DNA of 64,000 nt. Source: an uncultured bacterium. GTDB taxonomy: Bacteria; Verrucomicrobiota; Kiritimatiellia; CAIKKV01; CAITUY01. Both the position numbers and the translations under genes were made by a program. Shown piece by piece: positions 28,293 through 38,400 of the stretch (the stretch's first letter is position 1; every line of letters begins with the position of its first letter). The notes below the pieces were generated by a model that worked only from the letters and a program-made list of their open reading frames with translations, did no database searches and was not told the DNA's origin. The stretch spans positions 30,624-94,623 of the forward strand of contig CAITUY010000076.1 of NCBI GenBank assembly GCA_903895695.1, written 5' to 3'.

Positions 28293-29858
28293 CTATTTGC
28301 CGCTGACGACGATATCCCGGGCTGACTCGCGATGAATCCGCAAAACCCCCGCCACGCCGCGATACTCCCCGAACGTCCACCGGTCGCCTGCCAGCGCCTT
28401 GCCGTCCGCCATGACGGTCTGCGGCACGAACGTGATTCGCAGAATCTCGCTGCCGAGCGGTTCGAACGTGGTGTATTCAATCCGTTTGGGACGATAAGAC
28501 ACATGTTGGACGATAGAGTCCGAGCCGATGATGTGGTCCGCGTCGGCAGGCGCCATTTCGGGCAGTTCACCCATCCCCTCTAGCATATGAGTAAGATAGT
28601 CGAAATAGGAATCGACAAACCACGGATTGACATACCCAATGCCGACGTAATTCACCGAAATATCATTGGTTGAATATTTACTGTACGCCGAGTAGGTGGC
28701 CACGGCAAAGGATGACCGCGCCTCTTCCCGGTCCTTGCCATTGCCCGTCACGCCGAACCAGTGGGCGGCGATGGACGCATAACGGGCCGTGTGGCTGCTC
28801 ATCTCCACGTTGCAGCAGTCTTGTTCGCGAATGCTCGTGGCACCATACCGAGGCTTGCCAAACCGGTCTTTGACCCAAGCCAACAGACTCGATACGTGTT
28901 CTTTGTATTGCGGGTCCATTTCCGGATGCCGCAACATGAAACGCGCGGTCTCCATCGGGCTCTGCTGGTTCAGGCTCAATTGATTCACGTCCTCGTAGTA
29001 GCCGGTCCAATGATTATTCTTTAGGGGATAGTCCAATACCCATCTCCATAGGAGGTCACGCTTGGCTTGGTAAACGCCGTCCCCAAACTCACCCAACCGG
29101 ATCAGTTCATCGAAGAAGAGCACCGGGGCAACCATGTGGGCACAGTATGGATCGAGCACCTTCCCGTCCCGGAGGTCAACCCGGAACGGCAGCGGCGAAG
29201 CTTTGGCGTCGCCTTGGCCCACGTGTTCCGCGATCGTTTTGGCGATCCCGCGCGCTGCCTCTAGATATTTCTGATCCCCGGTCAATTTGTAGAACTTGAG
29301 GTAGGCCACGCCCACCCCGCACATTTTGTCGGGTTCGCTGGTGACATCGGTGTATTCCCCGTCCGGACTGTTATCCTGTGTGCGGGGCACGTTGGGCCAT
29401 GCCCAGTCTGCCGGCGTGTGGTAATACAACACGCGGTCAAGAATCAGCCGTATGCTCTTGATCGCCTCGGCATCGCCAGTGTAGGCGTAGTAACGTATCA
29501 GCGTTTCAACACTCCAGTACGCATGGCTGCCCTGGCAGTTCTGGTTGCGCATGAACCCGGCCTTGTCGGTCAGTTTCGAAGTCACCAGGTACCACGGATC
29601 ATCGCCGAACTTAGAGGCCACGGTTGGACAACGTTTGATGTAGTTCATGCTCCAAATCACAACGTTGTCGAAACTCGTCCAGGGCAAAAGCCGCCCCTCC
29701 GCATCAAGCACGACTTCATGGTCGCACAGTCTTGGCGCAGCATTAGTCCTTCCACCCTCCGCCTGCGACTGCGTGGTCACGAGCCCCACCAGTGCCAGGC
29801 CGATCGCCGCCATCTTCCGCCATGCTTGCTTCACTGTCCGGTATCCCATCCTAAACAT
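28293..29858 (-). CDS. Secreted (alpha/alpha)-barrel protein, possible glycoside hydrolase
   Basis: A 521-residue protein with a signal peptide (KMAAIGLALVGLVTTQSQA). The helical repeats YWSVETLIRYYAYTGDAEAIKSIRLILDR, then VGVAYLKFYKLTGDQKYLEAARGIAKTI, and the tail are typical of (alpha/alpha)6 toroids such as GH88/GH105/GH127-like enzymes or cellobiose-epimerase-like proteins. A beta-rich tail (about 440-520) follows. No definitive catalytic residue could be fixed. Two ATG choices exist, at 29858 and 29849; neither has a strong Shine-Dalgarno. It is the first gene of the leftward glycosidase cluster and starts 15 bases after vapC. Confidence 0.5.
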   Translation of the reverse strand: MFRMGYRTVKQAWRKMAAIGLALVGLVTTQSQAEGGRTNAAPRLCDHEVVLDAEGRLLPWTSFDNVVIWSMNYIKRCPTVASKFGDDPWYLVTSKLTDKAGFMRNQNCQGSHAYWSVETLIRYYAYTGDAEAIKSIRLILDRVLYYHTPADWAWPNVPRTQDNSPDGEYTDVTSEPDKMCGVGVAYLKFYKLTGDQKYLEAARGIAKTIAEHVGQGDAKASPLPFRVDLRDGKVLDPYCAHMVAPVLFFDELIRLGEFGDGVYQAKRDLLWRWVLDYPLKNNHWTGYYEDVNQLSLNQQSPMETARFMLRHPEMDPQYKEHVSSLLAWVKDRFGKPRYGATSIREQDCCNVEMSSHTARYASIAAHWFGVTGNGKDREEARSSFAVATYSAYSKYSTNDISVNYVGIGYVNPWFVDSYFDYLTHMLEGMGELPEMAPADADHIIGSDSIVQHVSYRPKRIEYTTFEPLGSEILRITFVPQTVMADGKALAGDRWTFGEYRGVAGVLRIHRESARDIVVSGK

Positions 29859-29873
29859 TGTACACGCTGTCGA

Positions 29874-30275
29874 TCATGGATGCCGGTAGCCGACGACTTT
29901 CAGGTCGTGGACCCGTCCAAATTCCTGCACGTTAGCGGTCAGCAGCGGCACGTCCAGCGCACGGGCACAGGCAGCTATCCATAGGTCATTCGGGCCGATG
30001 AGGTTATTGTGCGGCTTCAGTTCCGCAAATATCCTGGCATATTCGCCGACAATATGCGGGTTCGACTGGACAACCGGGTAACGCTCAAGGAAGCCGGCAA
30101 TCTGCTCACCGTCATGGCCTGCCGCCAGTCCTCCGCTCAAGAACTCGCCGGCCACCACCCAACAGATGCCCACTTGACGGGACGTATTGGCGCGCGCGAA
30201 GCGCATCGCGGCACCGGGGCGCGCGCTCTCCCGCCAGAGATCGATCAAGAAACTCGTATCGGCTAGGAAGTCCAT
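29874..30275 (-). CDS. vapC: VapC-type PIN-domain toxin
   Basis: A 133-residue PIN-domain ribonuclease. Acidic residues are at Asp6 (LADTSFLIDLWR), Glu44 (VAGEFLSG) and Asp97 (GPNDLWIAA); the fourth usual Asp is Asn115 in LLTANVQEF, a frequent tolerated change. PIN toxins cut tRNA, rRNA or mRNA when free of antitoxin. The ATG at 30275 is used rather than an extended upstream start because it begins the PIN strand and gives a 13-base overlap with the antitoxin gene, the usual VapBC arrangement. Toxicity is inferred. Confidence 0.8.
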   Translation of the reverse strand: MDFLADTSFLIDLWRESARPGAAMRFARANTSRQVGICWVVAGEFLSGGLAAGHDGEQIAGFLERYPVVQSNPHIVGEYARIFAELKPHNNLIGPNDLWIAACARALDVPLLTANVQEFGRVHDLKVVGYRHP

Positions 30276-30502
30276 CGGTCTTTGCTCTTCTCCGGAGCCC
30301 GCCCCCACTTGACGGTTCCCTCCATGACCTTGGCCTGACTGGGATTCAACGGTTTCATCCGCCCCAGATCCTCAACCATCTGCCCGAGCGTGCCTTTCTC
30401 CGGCACAACCTTGAGCACCACGGCGGAGAACGACTCCCCCTCCGCCCCCTTCCAATCCTTGAGTCGTTTGTAAGCTTGATCCGTCAGCGTAATCGTCTTC
30501 AT
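30263..30502 (-). CDS. vapB: VapB-type antitoxin (DUF217-like)
   Basis: A 79-residue protein beginning MKTITLTDQAYKRL, with GESFSAVVLKVV about 20 residues on. This is the pattern of the DUF217/archaeal-type VapB antitoxin family, with an N-terminal beta-helix-helix DNA-binding region and a C-terminal toxin-binding tail. The ATG at 30502 starts the recognised motif; the reading frame is open further upstream but that part is not conserved-looking. Its 3' end overlaps vapC, so the two are likely one autoregulated operon. No operator palindrome was identified with certainty in the upstream 200 bases. Confidence 0.75.
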   Translation of the reverse strand: MKTITLTDQAYKRLKDWKGAEGESFSAVVLKVVPEKGTLGQMVEDLGRMKPLNPSQAKVMEGTVKWGRAPEKSKDRWTS

Positions 30503-30606
30503 GCACTCATGCTCACACGAACACACGACAACGTCAACCTCGAACCACGACAACCGGGCGCTAGCAACCCGTCGGACTTGCATCTCCGCAGGGGTCCCAA
30601 CGGCCT

Positions 30607-30677
30607 CTACCGGCGAGGGACCGCCGGCTCCAGATCGTCTTTGGCTCGTTTTGGAGCCGGCCGTCCTCGGCCGGTAG
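30607..30677. repeat. Long imperfect inverted repeat (REP/MITE-like hairpin)
   Basis: Two arms of 26 bases, 30607-30632 and 30652-30677, are near-perfect reverse complements (core CCGGCTCCA on one arm against TGGAGCCGG on the other, plus CTACCGGC against GCCGGTAG), with one or two one-base offsets and a 19-base loop. It lies between vapB and the GH42 gene, both read leftward. A second intergenic hairpin with a shared CGTCCTCG core occurs near 59.3 kb. No poly-T tract follows either arm, so it is not an ordinary terminator. Confidence 0.7.
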
Positions 30678-30715
30678 TAGTTGTGCGTCCCCATGGAACC
30701 TAAGTCCGACGTGCC

Positions 30716-32776
30716 CTACCCCCTGCACGGCCGCTGAACCACGACCACCCCGTAGCCGGACACATCCAGGCGGGGCCCCACGGCCCGGCCCTCGACGACG
30801 TCCTGGCAGCCGGGGCCGATATCCACGACCCGCGCCTGCGAAGAGAAGTTCATCACAAAGACGTAGTCTGTCTTCCCATCCGTCCGTACCTGGGCCGTGA
30901 CGCCGTCCGGGAGTTCGGCCTCAAGCACGCGCCGGATTCCCAACCGGGCGATCTCGGCGCCGTGGAAGTCGTCCAGAAACTCCTGGTCGGCAAACGCCGC
31001 CATGTAGTAGGCCTGCCCTTTTCCAAATGCATTGACCGTCAATGCCGGGCGACCGGCATAGAAGTCGGCCCCGTACGTGGCCAGCACCCGCGCCCCTTCG
31101 GCATGGATCAAATCGCACGCGGCTGACACGCCGTACTCGGCGCCCAATTCGTCAGCGCCCGGCGTCATGACCATGTGATTGGTCTCGTCGGCATAGAGAT
31201 AGTCGATCTCCTCGGCCCACACGCCGAATACCGGCCGCAACGGGCCTGGCCAGCCGCCTTCGAACACGAGGTCGTTCTCGTCGGCAATCCCGGTCAGGAA
31301 ACTCCCGACCAACGTGCCCCCGATCCTGACAAAGGCCGTCAGGCGGTCGGCCACTCCCGGTTGCAGCATGTACAGCATCGGCGCCACCACGAGCTTATAG
31401 CGCGACAAGTCGTCGGTGGACGCCACCACGTCGACCGGCACGCCCTGCTTCCAGAACGCGCGATAGTGCCGCTGTACCCAATCCTCATGCAACTGGCAGA
31501 CCCCGTGCTGCTTGGGCGGCCCTTGTACGGCGTTCAGAAGCCAGCGGTTCTCCCAGTCGTAGATGATGGCGACCTCGGCAGGCACGGTCGTGCCGACCAC
31601 GTCGCCGAGTTTCCCCAGACTCCGGCCCACTTCTGCCACGTCCCCGAAAACGCGCGTATGCTCGTGCCCCACGTGGTCCACGACCGCCCCGTGAAACTTC
31701 TCTGTGCTCCCCCGTCCCTTGCGCCATTGGAAATACTGCACGCTGTCCGACCCATGCGCCACGGCCTGCAGCGACTTGAGCCGGTGGATCCCGGGCCGCA
31801 ACAGTTTGTTGAGCGGCATCCAGTTCACGGCGGAGGGTGATGATTCCATCATCATGAAGGGCCGCCCGCCCTTCAGGCCGCGGTTCAGGTCGTGCACGAA
31901 CGAAATGAATGCGCCGGTGGCGGGCATGTCGGCACGGTCGTGATACGCGGGGTAGTTATCCCAGGACACCACATCGAGTTCGGCGGCCAGCCGCCGGTAG
32001 TCGAGGCCGAGAAACGTGCCCATGAGATTGGTCGTGATCGGCACGTCCGGCGTCAGCCGCCGCAACGGCGCGGATTCGCATCGGATGAAGTCCACGGTCT
32101 GATCCGAGACAAAGCGCTGCCAGTCGAGCACCAGCCCATGCACGCATCCATCGATCCAGTCGACCTGGTCCCAATCCGTGTACGTGTGCGCCCAGAACGC
32201 GGTCCACCAGGACTTGTTAAGGCGATCCAAGGTCCCGTATTTGGCCTTCAACCACGCGCGGAAGGTCCGCTTGCAGAGATCGCAGTGACAATCGCCGCTA
32301 TACTCGTTGGACAGATGCCAGACCCCCAGCGCCGCATGCCCGCGATAGCGTTCCGCGAGCCGGGTGTTCATGATCGTCACCTTCTCACGGTAGACCGGCG
32401 ACGTGAAACAATGGTTGTGTCGGCCGGCCTGGTGCTCGCGGTTGCCCATGGGCTGCACGCGGCGGATTTCCGGGTACTTCGTCGCCATCCAGTTCGGCTT
32501 GGCGCCGCTCGGCGTGGCCAGCACGGCCTTCATCCCATCCGCGGCCATCCGGTCCATGATCCGGTCCAGCCAGCCGAACTCGAAGCGCCCTTCCTCCGGT
32601 TCCAGCGCGGCCCAGGAAAAGATGCCGACCGACCACGTGTTGACGCCGGAAAGCTTTGCCAGGCGGAAGTCCTGGTCAATCACGTCCAGCCGGTCCAGCC
32701 ATTGGTCGGGGTTGTAGTCGCCCCCATGCAACATCTGCGGGAATCCCTTGATGATCGGCTCGTAGCGCTGACTCAT
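30716..32776 (-). CDS. Beta-galactosidase, glycoside hydrolase family 42
   Basis: A 686-residue GH42 enzyme releasing beta-galactose (or alpha-arabinose) from short oligosaccharides; no signal peptide, so cytoplasmic. FPQMLHGGDYNPDQW and FSWAALEPEEGRFEFGWLD are family signatures. The acid/base is Glu158 (HLSNEYSG) and the nucleophile Glu311 (FMMMESSPS). Cys123, Cys163, Cys165 and Cys168 form the structural zinc cluster. An amidotransferase-like trimerisation domain follows (about 400-600), and the length is normal. The ATG at 32776 has AAGGAG seven bases upstream. It diverges from the first URO-D gene. Confidence 0.9.
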   Translation of the reverse strand: MSQRYEPIIKGFPQMLHGGDYNPDQWLDRLDVIDQDFRLAKLSGVNTWSVGIFSWAALEPEEGRFEFGWLDRIMDRMAADGMKAVLATPSGAKPNWMATKYPEIRRVQPMGNREHQAGRHNHCFTSPVYREKVTIMNTRLAERYRGHAALGVWHLSNEYSGDCHCDLCKRTFRAWLKAKYGTLDRLNKSWWTAFWAHTYTDWDQVDWIDGCVHGLVLDWQRFVSDQTVDFIRCESAPLRRLTPDVPITTNLMGTFLGLDYRRLAAELDVVSWDNYPAYHDRADMPATGAFISFVHDLNRGLKGGRPFMMMESSPSAVNWMPLNKLLRPGIHRLKSLQAVAHGSDSVQYFQWRKGRGSTEKFHGAVVDHVGHEHTRVFGDVAEVGRSLGKLGDVVGTTVPAEVAIIYDWENRWLLNAVQGPPKQHGVCQLHEDWVQRHYRAFWKQGVPVDVVASTDDLSRYKLVVAPMLYMLQPGVADRLTAFVRIGGTLVGSFLTGIADENDLVFEGGWPGPLRPVFGVWAEEIDYLYADETNHMVMTPGADELGAEYGVSAACDLIHAEGARVLATYGADFYAGRPALTVNAFGKGQAYYMAAFADQEFLDDFHGAEIARLGIRRVLEAELPDGVTAQVRTDGKTDYVFVMNFSSQARVVDIGPGCQDVVEGRAVGPRLDVSGYGVVVVQRPCRG

Positions 32777-32977
32777 GACTGACTCCTTGCTGACCCAAGA
32801 CTGACCATGAAGCATCCCTTATGGCGCACAAAACCGGCGCGGTCAAGCACAGCACACGAGAGAGCTTCCCCCGCTCGGGCCATTTGCGGTAATGTGCCCG
32901 CCTTCATGAACACAAGGGTGTCCGGCCTCGCCCGGTGCAAGGGGCGCGGCGGCAGTGGACAGGAGACTGAAAACGAT

Positions 32978-34150
32978 ATGGATGCGACACTACCTCAAGC
33001 CGATGGTATCCACGCGACAGTTCCACGCGACCGGATGACGCCCGGCGCCCGAAAACTTCGCGACGCCTACGAACGCAAGCCGGGCGCCCCGCTCTATCGC
33101 CGCGAGTTCTACATCTGGGGCGAAGCCATCGAGCGCTGGCGGACGGAAGGCATGCCCGCCGACGTGCCGCAGGAGACGTTGTTCGCCTGGGATCCGCCGG
33201 GCAATCACGGCCTGGGCCAGCTTGGCTGGTGCGAGGCCCAGTTCAGCCCCTGCTTTGAAACCAAACTGATCGAGGATCGCGGAGAAACCGAACTCGTGCA
33301 GGACTATGCCGGCCGGCACGTTCTATTCTTCAAGGGTCGGCGCCACGGCTTCATGCCCGAGTACGTCGACCACCCGGTCAAGAACATGGCGACCTGGATC
33401 GCGGACGTGAAGTGGCGCATGAACCCGTCATCACCCGAACGTTATGCCGAGCTCGCCACTCGCATGGCGGAGGCGTGCAAGGCCGCGGGCGAAGGCCGCC
33501 TGATTGTGCAGGGACTCATCGGCGGCTATATGTATCTGCGCAGTCTGATGGGCCCGGAGCAACTGCTCTACTTCTTCTACGACAGCCCGGCACTGGTGCA
33601 TGACTGCATGAAGACGTGGTTCGAGCTGGCCGATGCCGTGATCGCCCGCCACCAACTGCACGTCACGATCGACGAACTCTTCTTCGCCGAAGACATCTGC
33701 TACAACCACGGCTCGCTGATATCACCGGACATGATGAAGGAGTTTCTGCTGCCCTATTACCAGCAACTCGTCGTCAACCTCAAGGCCCGGCAGCTCGACC
33801 GCAGCCGGCACCTCTACGTGCAGGTCGACACCGACGGCTTTGCCGACCCGGTCATTCCCCTCTATCGCGAGAGCATCGGCATGGACGTGATGAGCCCGTT
33901 TGAAGTGGCCAGCGGCTGCGACGTCGTCGCGACCCGCCGGCAGTACCCGGACCTGGTCATCAGCGGCGGCATCGACAAGCGCGTGCTGGCGCAGTCCAAA
34001 GCCGCGATCGACCGCATGGTGGAGCGGATCATCCCGGTCATGCGCGCCCAGGGGGGCTACATCCCCACCTGCGACCACGGTGTACCGGTGGAAGTCAGCT
34101 ACGAGAACTACCTCCACTACCGTCAACGGTGCGTGGAACTGGGAGGCTGA
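32978..34150 (+). CDS. Uroporphyrinogen-decarboxylase-superfamily protein
   Basis: A 390-residue member of the URO-D superfamily, which includes HemE and corrinoid-linked methyltransferases (MtaA/CmuA type). A barrel motif (HVTIDELFFAEDICYNHGSL, then ISPDMMKEFLLPYYQQLV) is clear, followed by HLYVQVDTDGF, VVISGGIDKR and CDHGVPVEVSYENY. No HemE substrate Arg/Asp set was located, so haem synthesis is unlikely. Related genes often lie beside sugar-catabolic operons in Lentisphaerae and Verrucomicrobia; function there is not established. The ATG at 32978 follows AGGAGA; an earlier in-frame ATG at 32807 would add an unlikely N-terminal tail. Confidence 0.75.
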   Translation: MDATLPQADGIHATVPRDRMTPGARKLRDAYERKPGAPLYRREFYIWGEAIERWRTEGMPADVPQETLFAWDPPGNHGLGQLGWCEAQFSPCFETKLIEDRGETELVQDYAGRHVLFFKGRRHGFMPEYVDHPVKNMATWIADVKWRMNPSSPERYAELATRMAEACKAAGEGRLIVQGLIGGYMYLRSLMGPEQLLYFFYDSPALVHDCMKTWFELADAVIARHQLHVTIDELFFAEDICYNHGSLISPDMMKEFLLPYYQQLVVNLKARQLDRSRHLYVQVDTDGFADPVIPLYRESIGMDVMSPFEVASGCDVVATRRQYPDLVISGGIDKRVLAQSKAAIDRMVERIIPVMRAQGGYIPTCDHGVPVEVSYENYLHYRQRCVELGG

Positions 34151-34184
34151 GGAATTGCAGCGCGCCATCGGGAAAGGACTGAAC

Positions 34185-35423
34185 ATGAACACCAGTGACA
34201 GAAACATCCTGCGCAAACTTGCCGGCGAGTACTTCGTCCTTTCGCAGCAGGAGCGCTTCCGCGAGAACCGCAAACTGCATCGGGCGGTCAACGACCTGAA
34301 GCCGATCCGGCCCGTTGTGCTCATCGACGAACTGCCTTGGGCTGAGATGAACATCGGCGATGAGATGACCCTGCGCTGCGAGGACCCCATCCTGCGAGGC
34401 GTCGAATGGCACCTGCGCGCGACGATCTACAAGGCGAAACACCTGCCCGCCGATATGATTATCGCTCCCTACGTGCCGGTCTATAAATGCATCAACTTCT
34501 CGGGGATCGGCATTTCGGTTGATGAGCGAACGATCGCACAAGAGGGCCGGGACACGATCCGCTCGCACGAATACCATGACCAACTCGCCACCGAGGAAGA
34601 CCTCGACAGAATCCACAACCACGTCGTCACGTATGACCGGGACGAAACGATGCGGCGTTACCAGCTCATCGGTGACGTGATCGGCGACATCCTCCCCGTG
34701 CGCCTGAAGGGCGTCGAATATGCCTCCACCGGGACCTGGGATACCATTTCGATGTACCGCGGCGTGACCAATCTGTTGATCGACCTGGCGGAACGGCCGG
34801 ATTTCATGCACCGGACGGTGCGCAAGCTCCACGACGTGCAGTGGAATTCGATCCGTCAGATCGAGGAAATGGGGCTGTTCGACAACGATCCCTGCAGCCT
34901 GCACTGCACGCCCATCCTTGCGAGCGACTTGCCAGGCCCGGATTTCGACGGGGAACATGTGGGACTGAAGAACGTGTGGGGGCGCGCCGTCGCGCAGATC
35001 TTCGCGTCGGTCTCGGGCGCGATGCACGAGGAATTCGATATCGCCTACATCCGGGAGCCCATGTCCCGGTGCGGGCTGGTCTACTACGGCTGCTGCGAGC
35101 CGCTGGACCGGAAGATGGATATCGTCCAGACGATCCCGCACTTGCGCAAGATCTCGATAACACCTTGGGCGGACGTGAATGTCGCGGCCGAAGCCATTGG
35201 CAAAAAATACGTCCTGTCATCCAAGCCCAACCCGGCCTCAGTCGCCGTCGACCGCCTGGATCACCGCCAGCTCCGCAAAGAGATCAAGGCGATCCTCGAT
35301 GCCTGCCAGCGCAACGGTTGTGCCTGCGACCTGGTGCTCAAAGACATCAGCACCTGCAACGGCCGCCCGCAGAATATTTTCGAGTGGGAGCAGGTTGTGA
35401 TGGAGATGGTCAAGGGTAGTTAA
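34185..35423 (+). CDS. Second uroporphyrinogen-decarboxylase-superfamily-like protein
   Basis: A 412-residue protein 34 bases after the first URO-D-like gene and on the same strand, so presumably one operon. It has an N-terminal PVVLIDELPWAEM and a large middle region; the C-terminal half (EFDIAYIREPMSRCGLVYYGCCEPLDRKM, then ISITPWADVNVAAE and YVLSSKPNPASVA) is typical of the URO-D-like barrel. YYGCCEPLD may supply thiol ligands. The ATG at 34185 follows GGAAAGGA. The pair may form a two-subunit methyltransferase or lyase; this is inference, and the substrate is unknown. Confidence 0.7.
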   Translation: MNTSDRNILRKLAGEYFVLSQQERFRENRKLHRAVNDLKPIRPVVLIDELPWAEMNIGDEMTLRCEDPILRGVEWHLRATIYKAKHLPADMIIAPYVPVYKCINFSGIGISVDERTIAQEGRDTIRSHEYHDQLATEEDLDRIHNHVVTYDRDETMRRYQLIGDVIGDILPVRLKGVEYASTGTWDTISMYRGVTNLLIDLAERPDFMHRTVRKLHDVQWNSIRQIEEMGLFDNDPCSLHCTPILASDLPGPDFDGEHVGLKNVWGRAVAQIFASVSGAMHEEFDIAYIREPMSRCGLVYYGCCEPLDRKMDIVQTIPHLRKISITPWADVNVAAEAIGKKYVLSSKPNPASVAVDRLDHRQLRKEIKAILDACQRNGCACDLVLKDISTCNGRPQNIFEWEQVVMEMVKGS

Positions 35424-35447
35424 CAGCGCAGGCCGCGCGACGCACCG

Positions 35448-38400
35448 TCAGCCGGGCTCCACGGCCCAATCCGCACACAGCATCTCCGCCTGTTGTAGCA
35501 CCGTCTTTACGGCCTCTTCCTGAGGGTCCGGGGGATAGCCGTACTTGTTCAGGATGCGTTTGACCATGACCCGAATGCGGGCGCGGGCGCTTTCCCGCAG
35601 GGTCCAGTCAATGGTGACGCTCTTGCGAACTTGCGTGATGAGTTCGGCCGCGATGACCTTGAGTTTGTCGTCGCCCATCGCCTTTACGGCTGAACCGTTC
35701 GCCGCAAGCGCGTCATAGAAGGCAACTTCGTCGTCAGTCAGGCCCAGGGCGTCCCCACGTTTGGCGGCGGCGTCCATTTCCTTCGCCAGTTTGATGAGTT
35801 CCTCGATGACCTCTTGCGTGGCGATGGCGCGGTTGTGGTAGGCGTTGAGCGTCTTCTTGAGCTTCTCGCTGAAAAGCTGGCTTTGCACCAGGTTGTGCTT
35901 GGCGCGGACCTTCAGTTCGTCCTTGAGCAGCTTCTCTAGCAACTCGGCGGCGACGTTCTTGTGTTTCAGACCGCGCACTTCCGCAAGGAACTGGTCGGAT
36001 AGGATACTGATATCCGGTTTGGGTAGACCGGCGGCCGTGAACACGTCGATGACCTGGCCATCGGTCGTGATGGCCTTCGAGACGAGCTGGCGCACCGCGG
36101 CGTCGAGTTGCTCGGGCGTCTTGCGGCTGCCGCCCGTCTGCTTGTTCAACGCGGCTTGGATGGCTTGGAAGTAACTCACGTCGTCACGAATCGCCGTCGC
36201 CTCATCGCTGGCGGCGCACAGGGCGAAGGCGCGGGACAGTTCGGTCACGACCTGCACGAAGCGTTGCTTGCCGTCATCCTGCGCGAGGATGCGCTCCTGG
36301 CCGGCGGGAATGAGGGCCAGACGTTGTGCCGAGGTGCCGGTGGTCCATTTGCTCCACTTGAGGCCGTGTAGCATGTCGCCGGCGACGCCGTGTTTCTCCA
36401 GCATCACGGCAATGGCCTGCCGGGTGTCGTAGGTCGGACTGCCCTTGCCACCGCTCTCGGTATAGGTGGCGAGGGCGCGCCGCAGTTGGTCGGCCAGCCC
36501 GAGGTAATCCACGACCAGGCCGCCGGGCTTGTCGCGGAACACACGATTCACGCGGGCAATGGCCTGCATGAGTCCGTGCCCCTGCATGGGTTTGTCCGCG
36601 TACATAGTGTGCAGGCAGGGCGCGTCAAACCCGGTCAGCCACATATCGCGCACGATCACGATGCGGAATGGATCCTTACTGTCCTTGAACCGATTGGCCA
36701 ACTTGCGGCGCTTATCTTTGTTGCGGATGTGCGGTTGCCATTCGGGGCCATCATCGGCGCCGCCGGTCATCACGACCTTGACCACGCAGTCTTTGCCCCT
36801 CTCGGCCTCCGCGTCGTCATCCTTGGCGCTGGCCCAGGCGGGGCGCAGTTTGATGAGTGCATTGTAAAGGTCCACGCAGATACGGCGGCTCATGCAGACG
36901 ACCATAGCCTTGCCGTTCATCGCGTCCAGGCGCTTCTCAAAATGCGCCACCATGTCGACGGCGAGGAGCGCAATGCGCTTCGGGTCGCCCACCAATGCTT
37001 CCAGCGCGGCCCACTTGGTCTTGAGCCTTTCCTTGTGGGTCAACTCCTCACCCTCGGTGATTTCTTCGAATTCCTGGTCGATCTTGGGAAGCTCGGCCGC
37101 GTTCAGTCCCAACTTGGCGATACGGCTCTCGTAGTAGATCGGCACCGTCGCCTTGTCGGCGACAGAGCGTTGGATGTCGTAAATGCTGATGTAGTCGCCG
37201 AACACGGCCCGTGTGTTGGCGTCGGCCTTTTCAATCGGCGTTCCGGTGAAGCCGATGAATGAGGCGTTCGGAAGGGCATCCCTCATGTTCACGGCCAGGC
37301 CGTGCGCAATGTAGCTGGTGCCATCCTTGCGTTTGACCACATGCGAGCCGAACTCATACTGACTGCGATGCGCCTCATCGGCGATGACGACAATGTTCCG
37401 GCGGTCCGACAGTTTCTCGAACCGCTCGCCCTTGGTCTCTGGCATGAATTTTTGGATGGTCGTGAAGACCACGCCCCCGCTGGCCACGGCCAGCAACTCG
37501 CGCAGTTGATCCCGGCTCTCAGTCTGCACGGGGGTCTGCCCAAGGATGTCATGACAGCGCAGGAACTGGCCAAAAAGTTGGTCGTCGAGGTCATTCCGGT
37601 CCGTCAGCACAACAAGCGTCGGATTCTGCATGGCCGGGTGTCGGATGATGCGGGCCGCGTAGAAGAGCATGGAGAAGCTTTTTCCACTGCCTTGTGTATG
37701 CCACACCACCCCGGCGCGACGGTCGCCCGGCTTGCCGCCGTGCATTCGGCCAGCCCAGTACGTGCCCGGCCCGTCCTTCACCACGCCGCGCTGCCCCATG
37801 CCGCTGGCCCGCACGGTTTCCGTCACGGCGGCGTTGACGGCGTGGAACTGATGGTACCCAGCGATGATCTTGTTGATAGCGCCAGTGTCCGGGTCCTCCT
37901 CAAACGCAATGAAATGGTGCAGCAGATCGAGGAACCGCTGTCGCTCGAAAACGCCACGCACCATCACTTCCAGTTCCAGCGCTGTTTTCGGCGCGTCCCC
38001 CTCGCCGTCAATGGTACGCCAGACCTTGAACCACTCCTGATTGGCCGTGAGGGAGCCTACGCGGGCCTGTACACCATCGCTGGCTACAAGCAGGGCATTG
38101 TACTGGAGCAACGAGGGGATCTCCGCCTTGTAAGTCTGGAACTGCGCGTAACCGGTCCAGACCGTGGCATCCTCATCGACCGCGTTCTTCAACTCGAGCA
38201 AGGCCAGAGGCAAGCCATTGACGAAGACCACAATGTCCGGCCTTCGATTGTTCGTTCCCTCGATCACCGTGAACTGGTTCACAACCAGCCAGTCATTGGC
38301 ATCGGCGTCGGCGAAGTCCACCAGCCGCACATGATCCCCCGCAATGGAGCCATCGGGCCGGGGATACTCCACCTCCACGCCATCACGCAGCATCCGATGA

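Noticed and set aside
25987..28335. A 782-residue plus-strand open frame
   Set aside because: It is antisense to the GH36-like gene and shows no ribosome binding site or domain.
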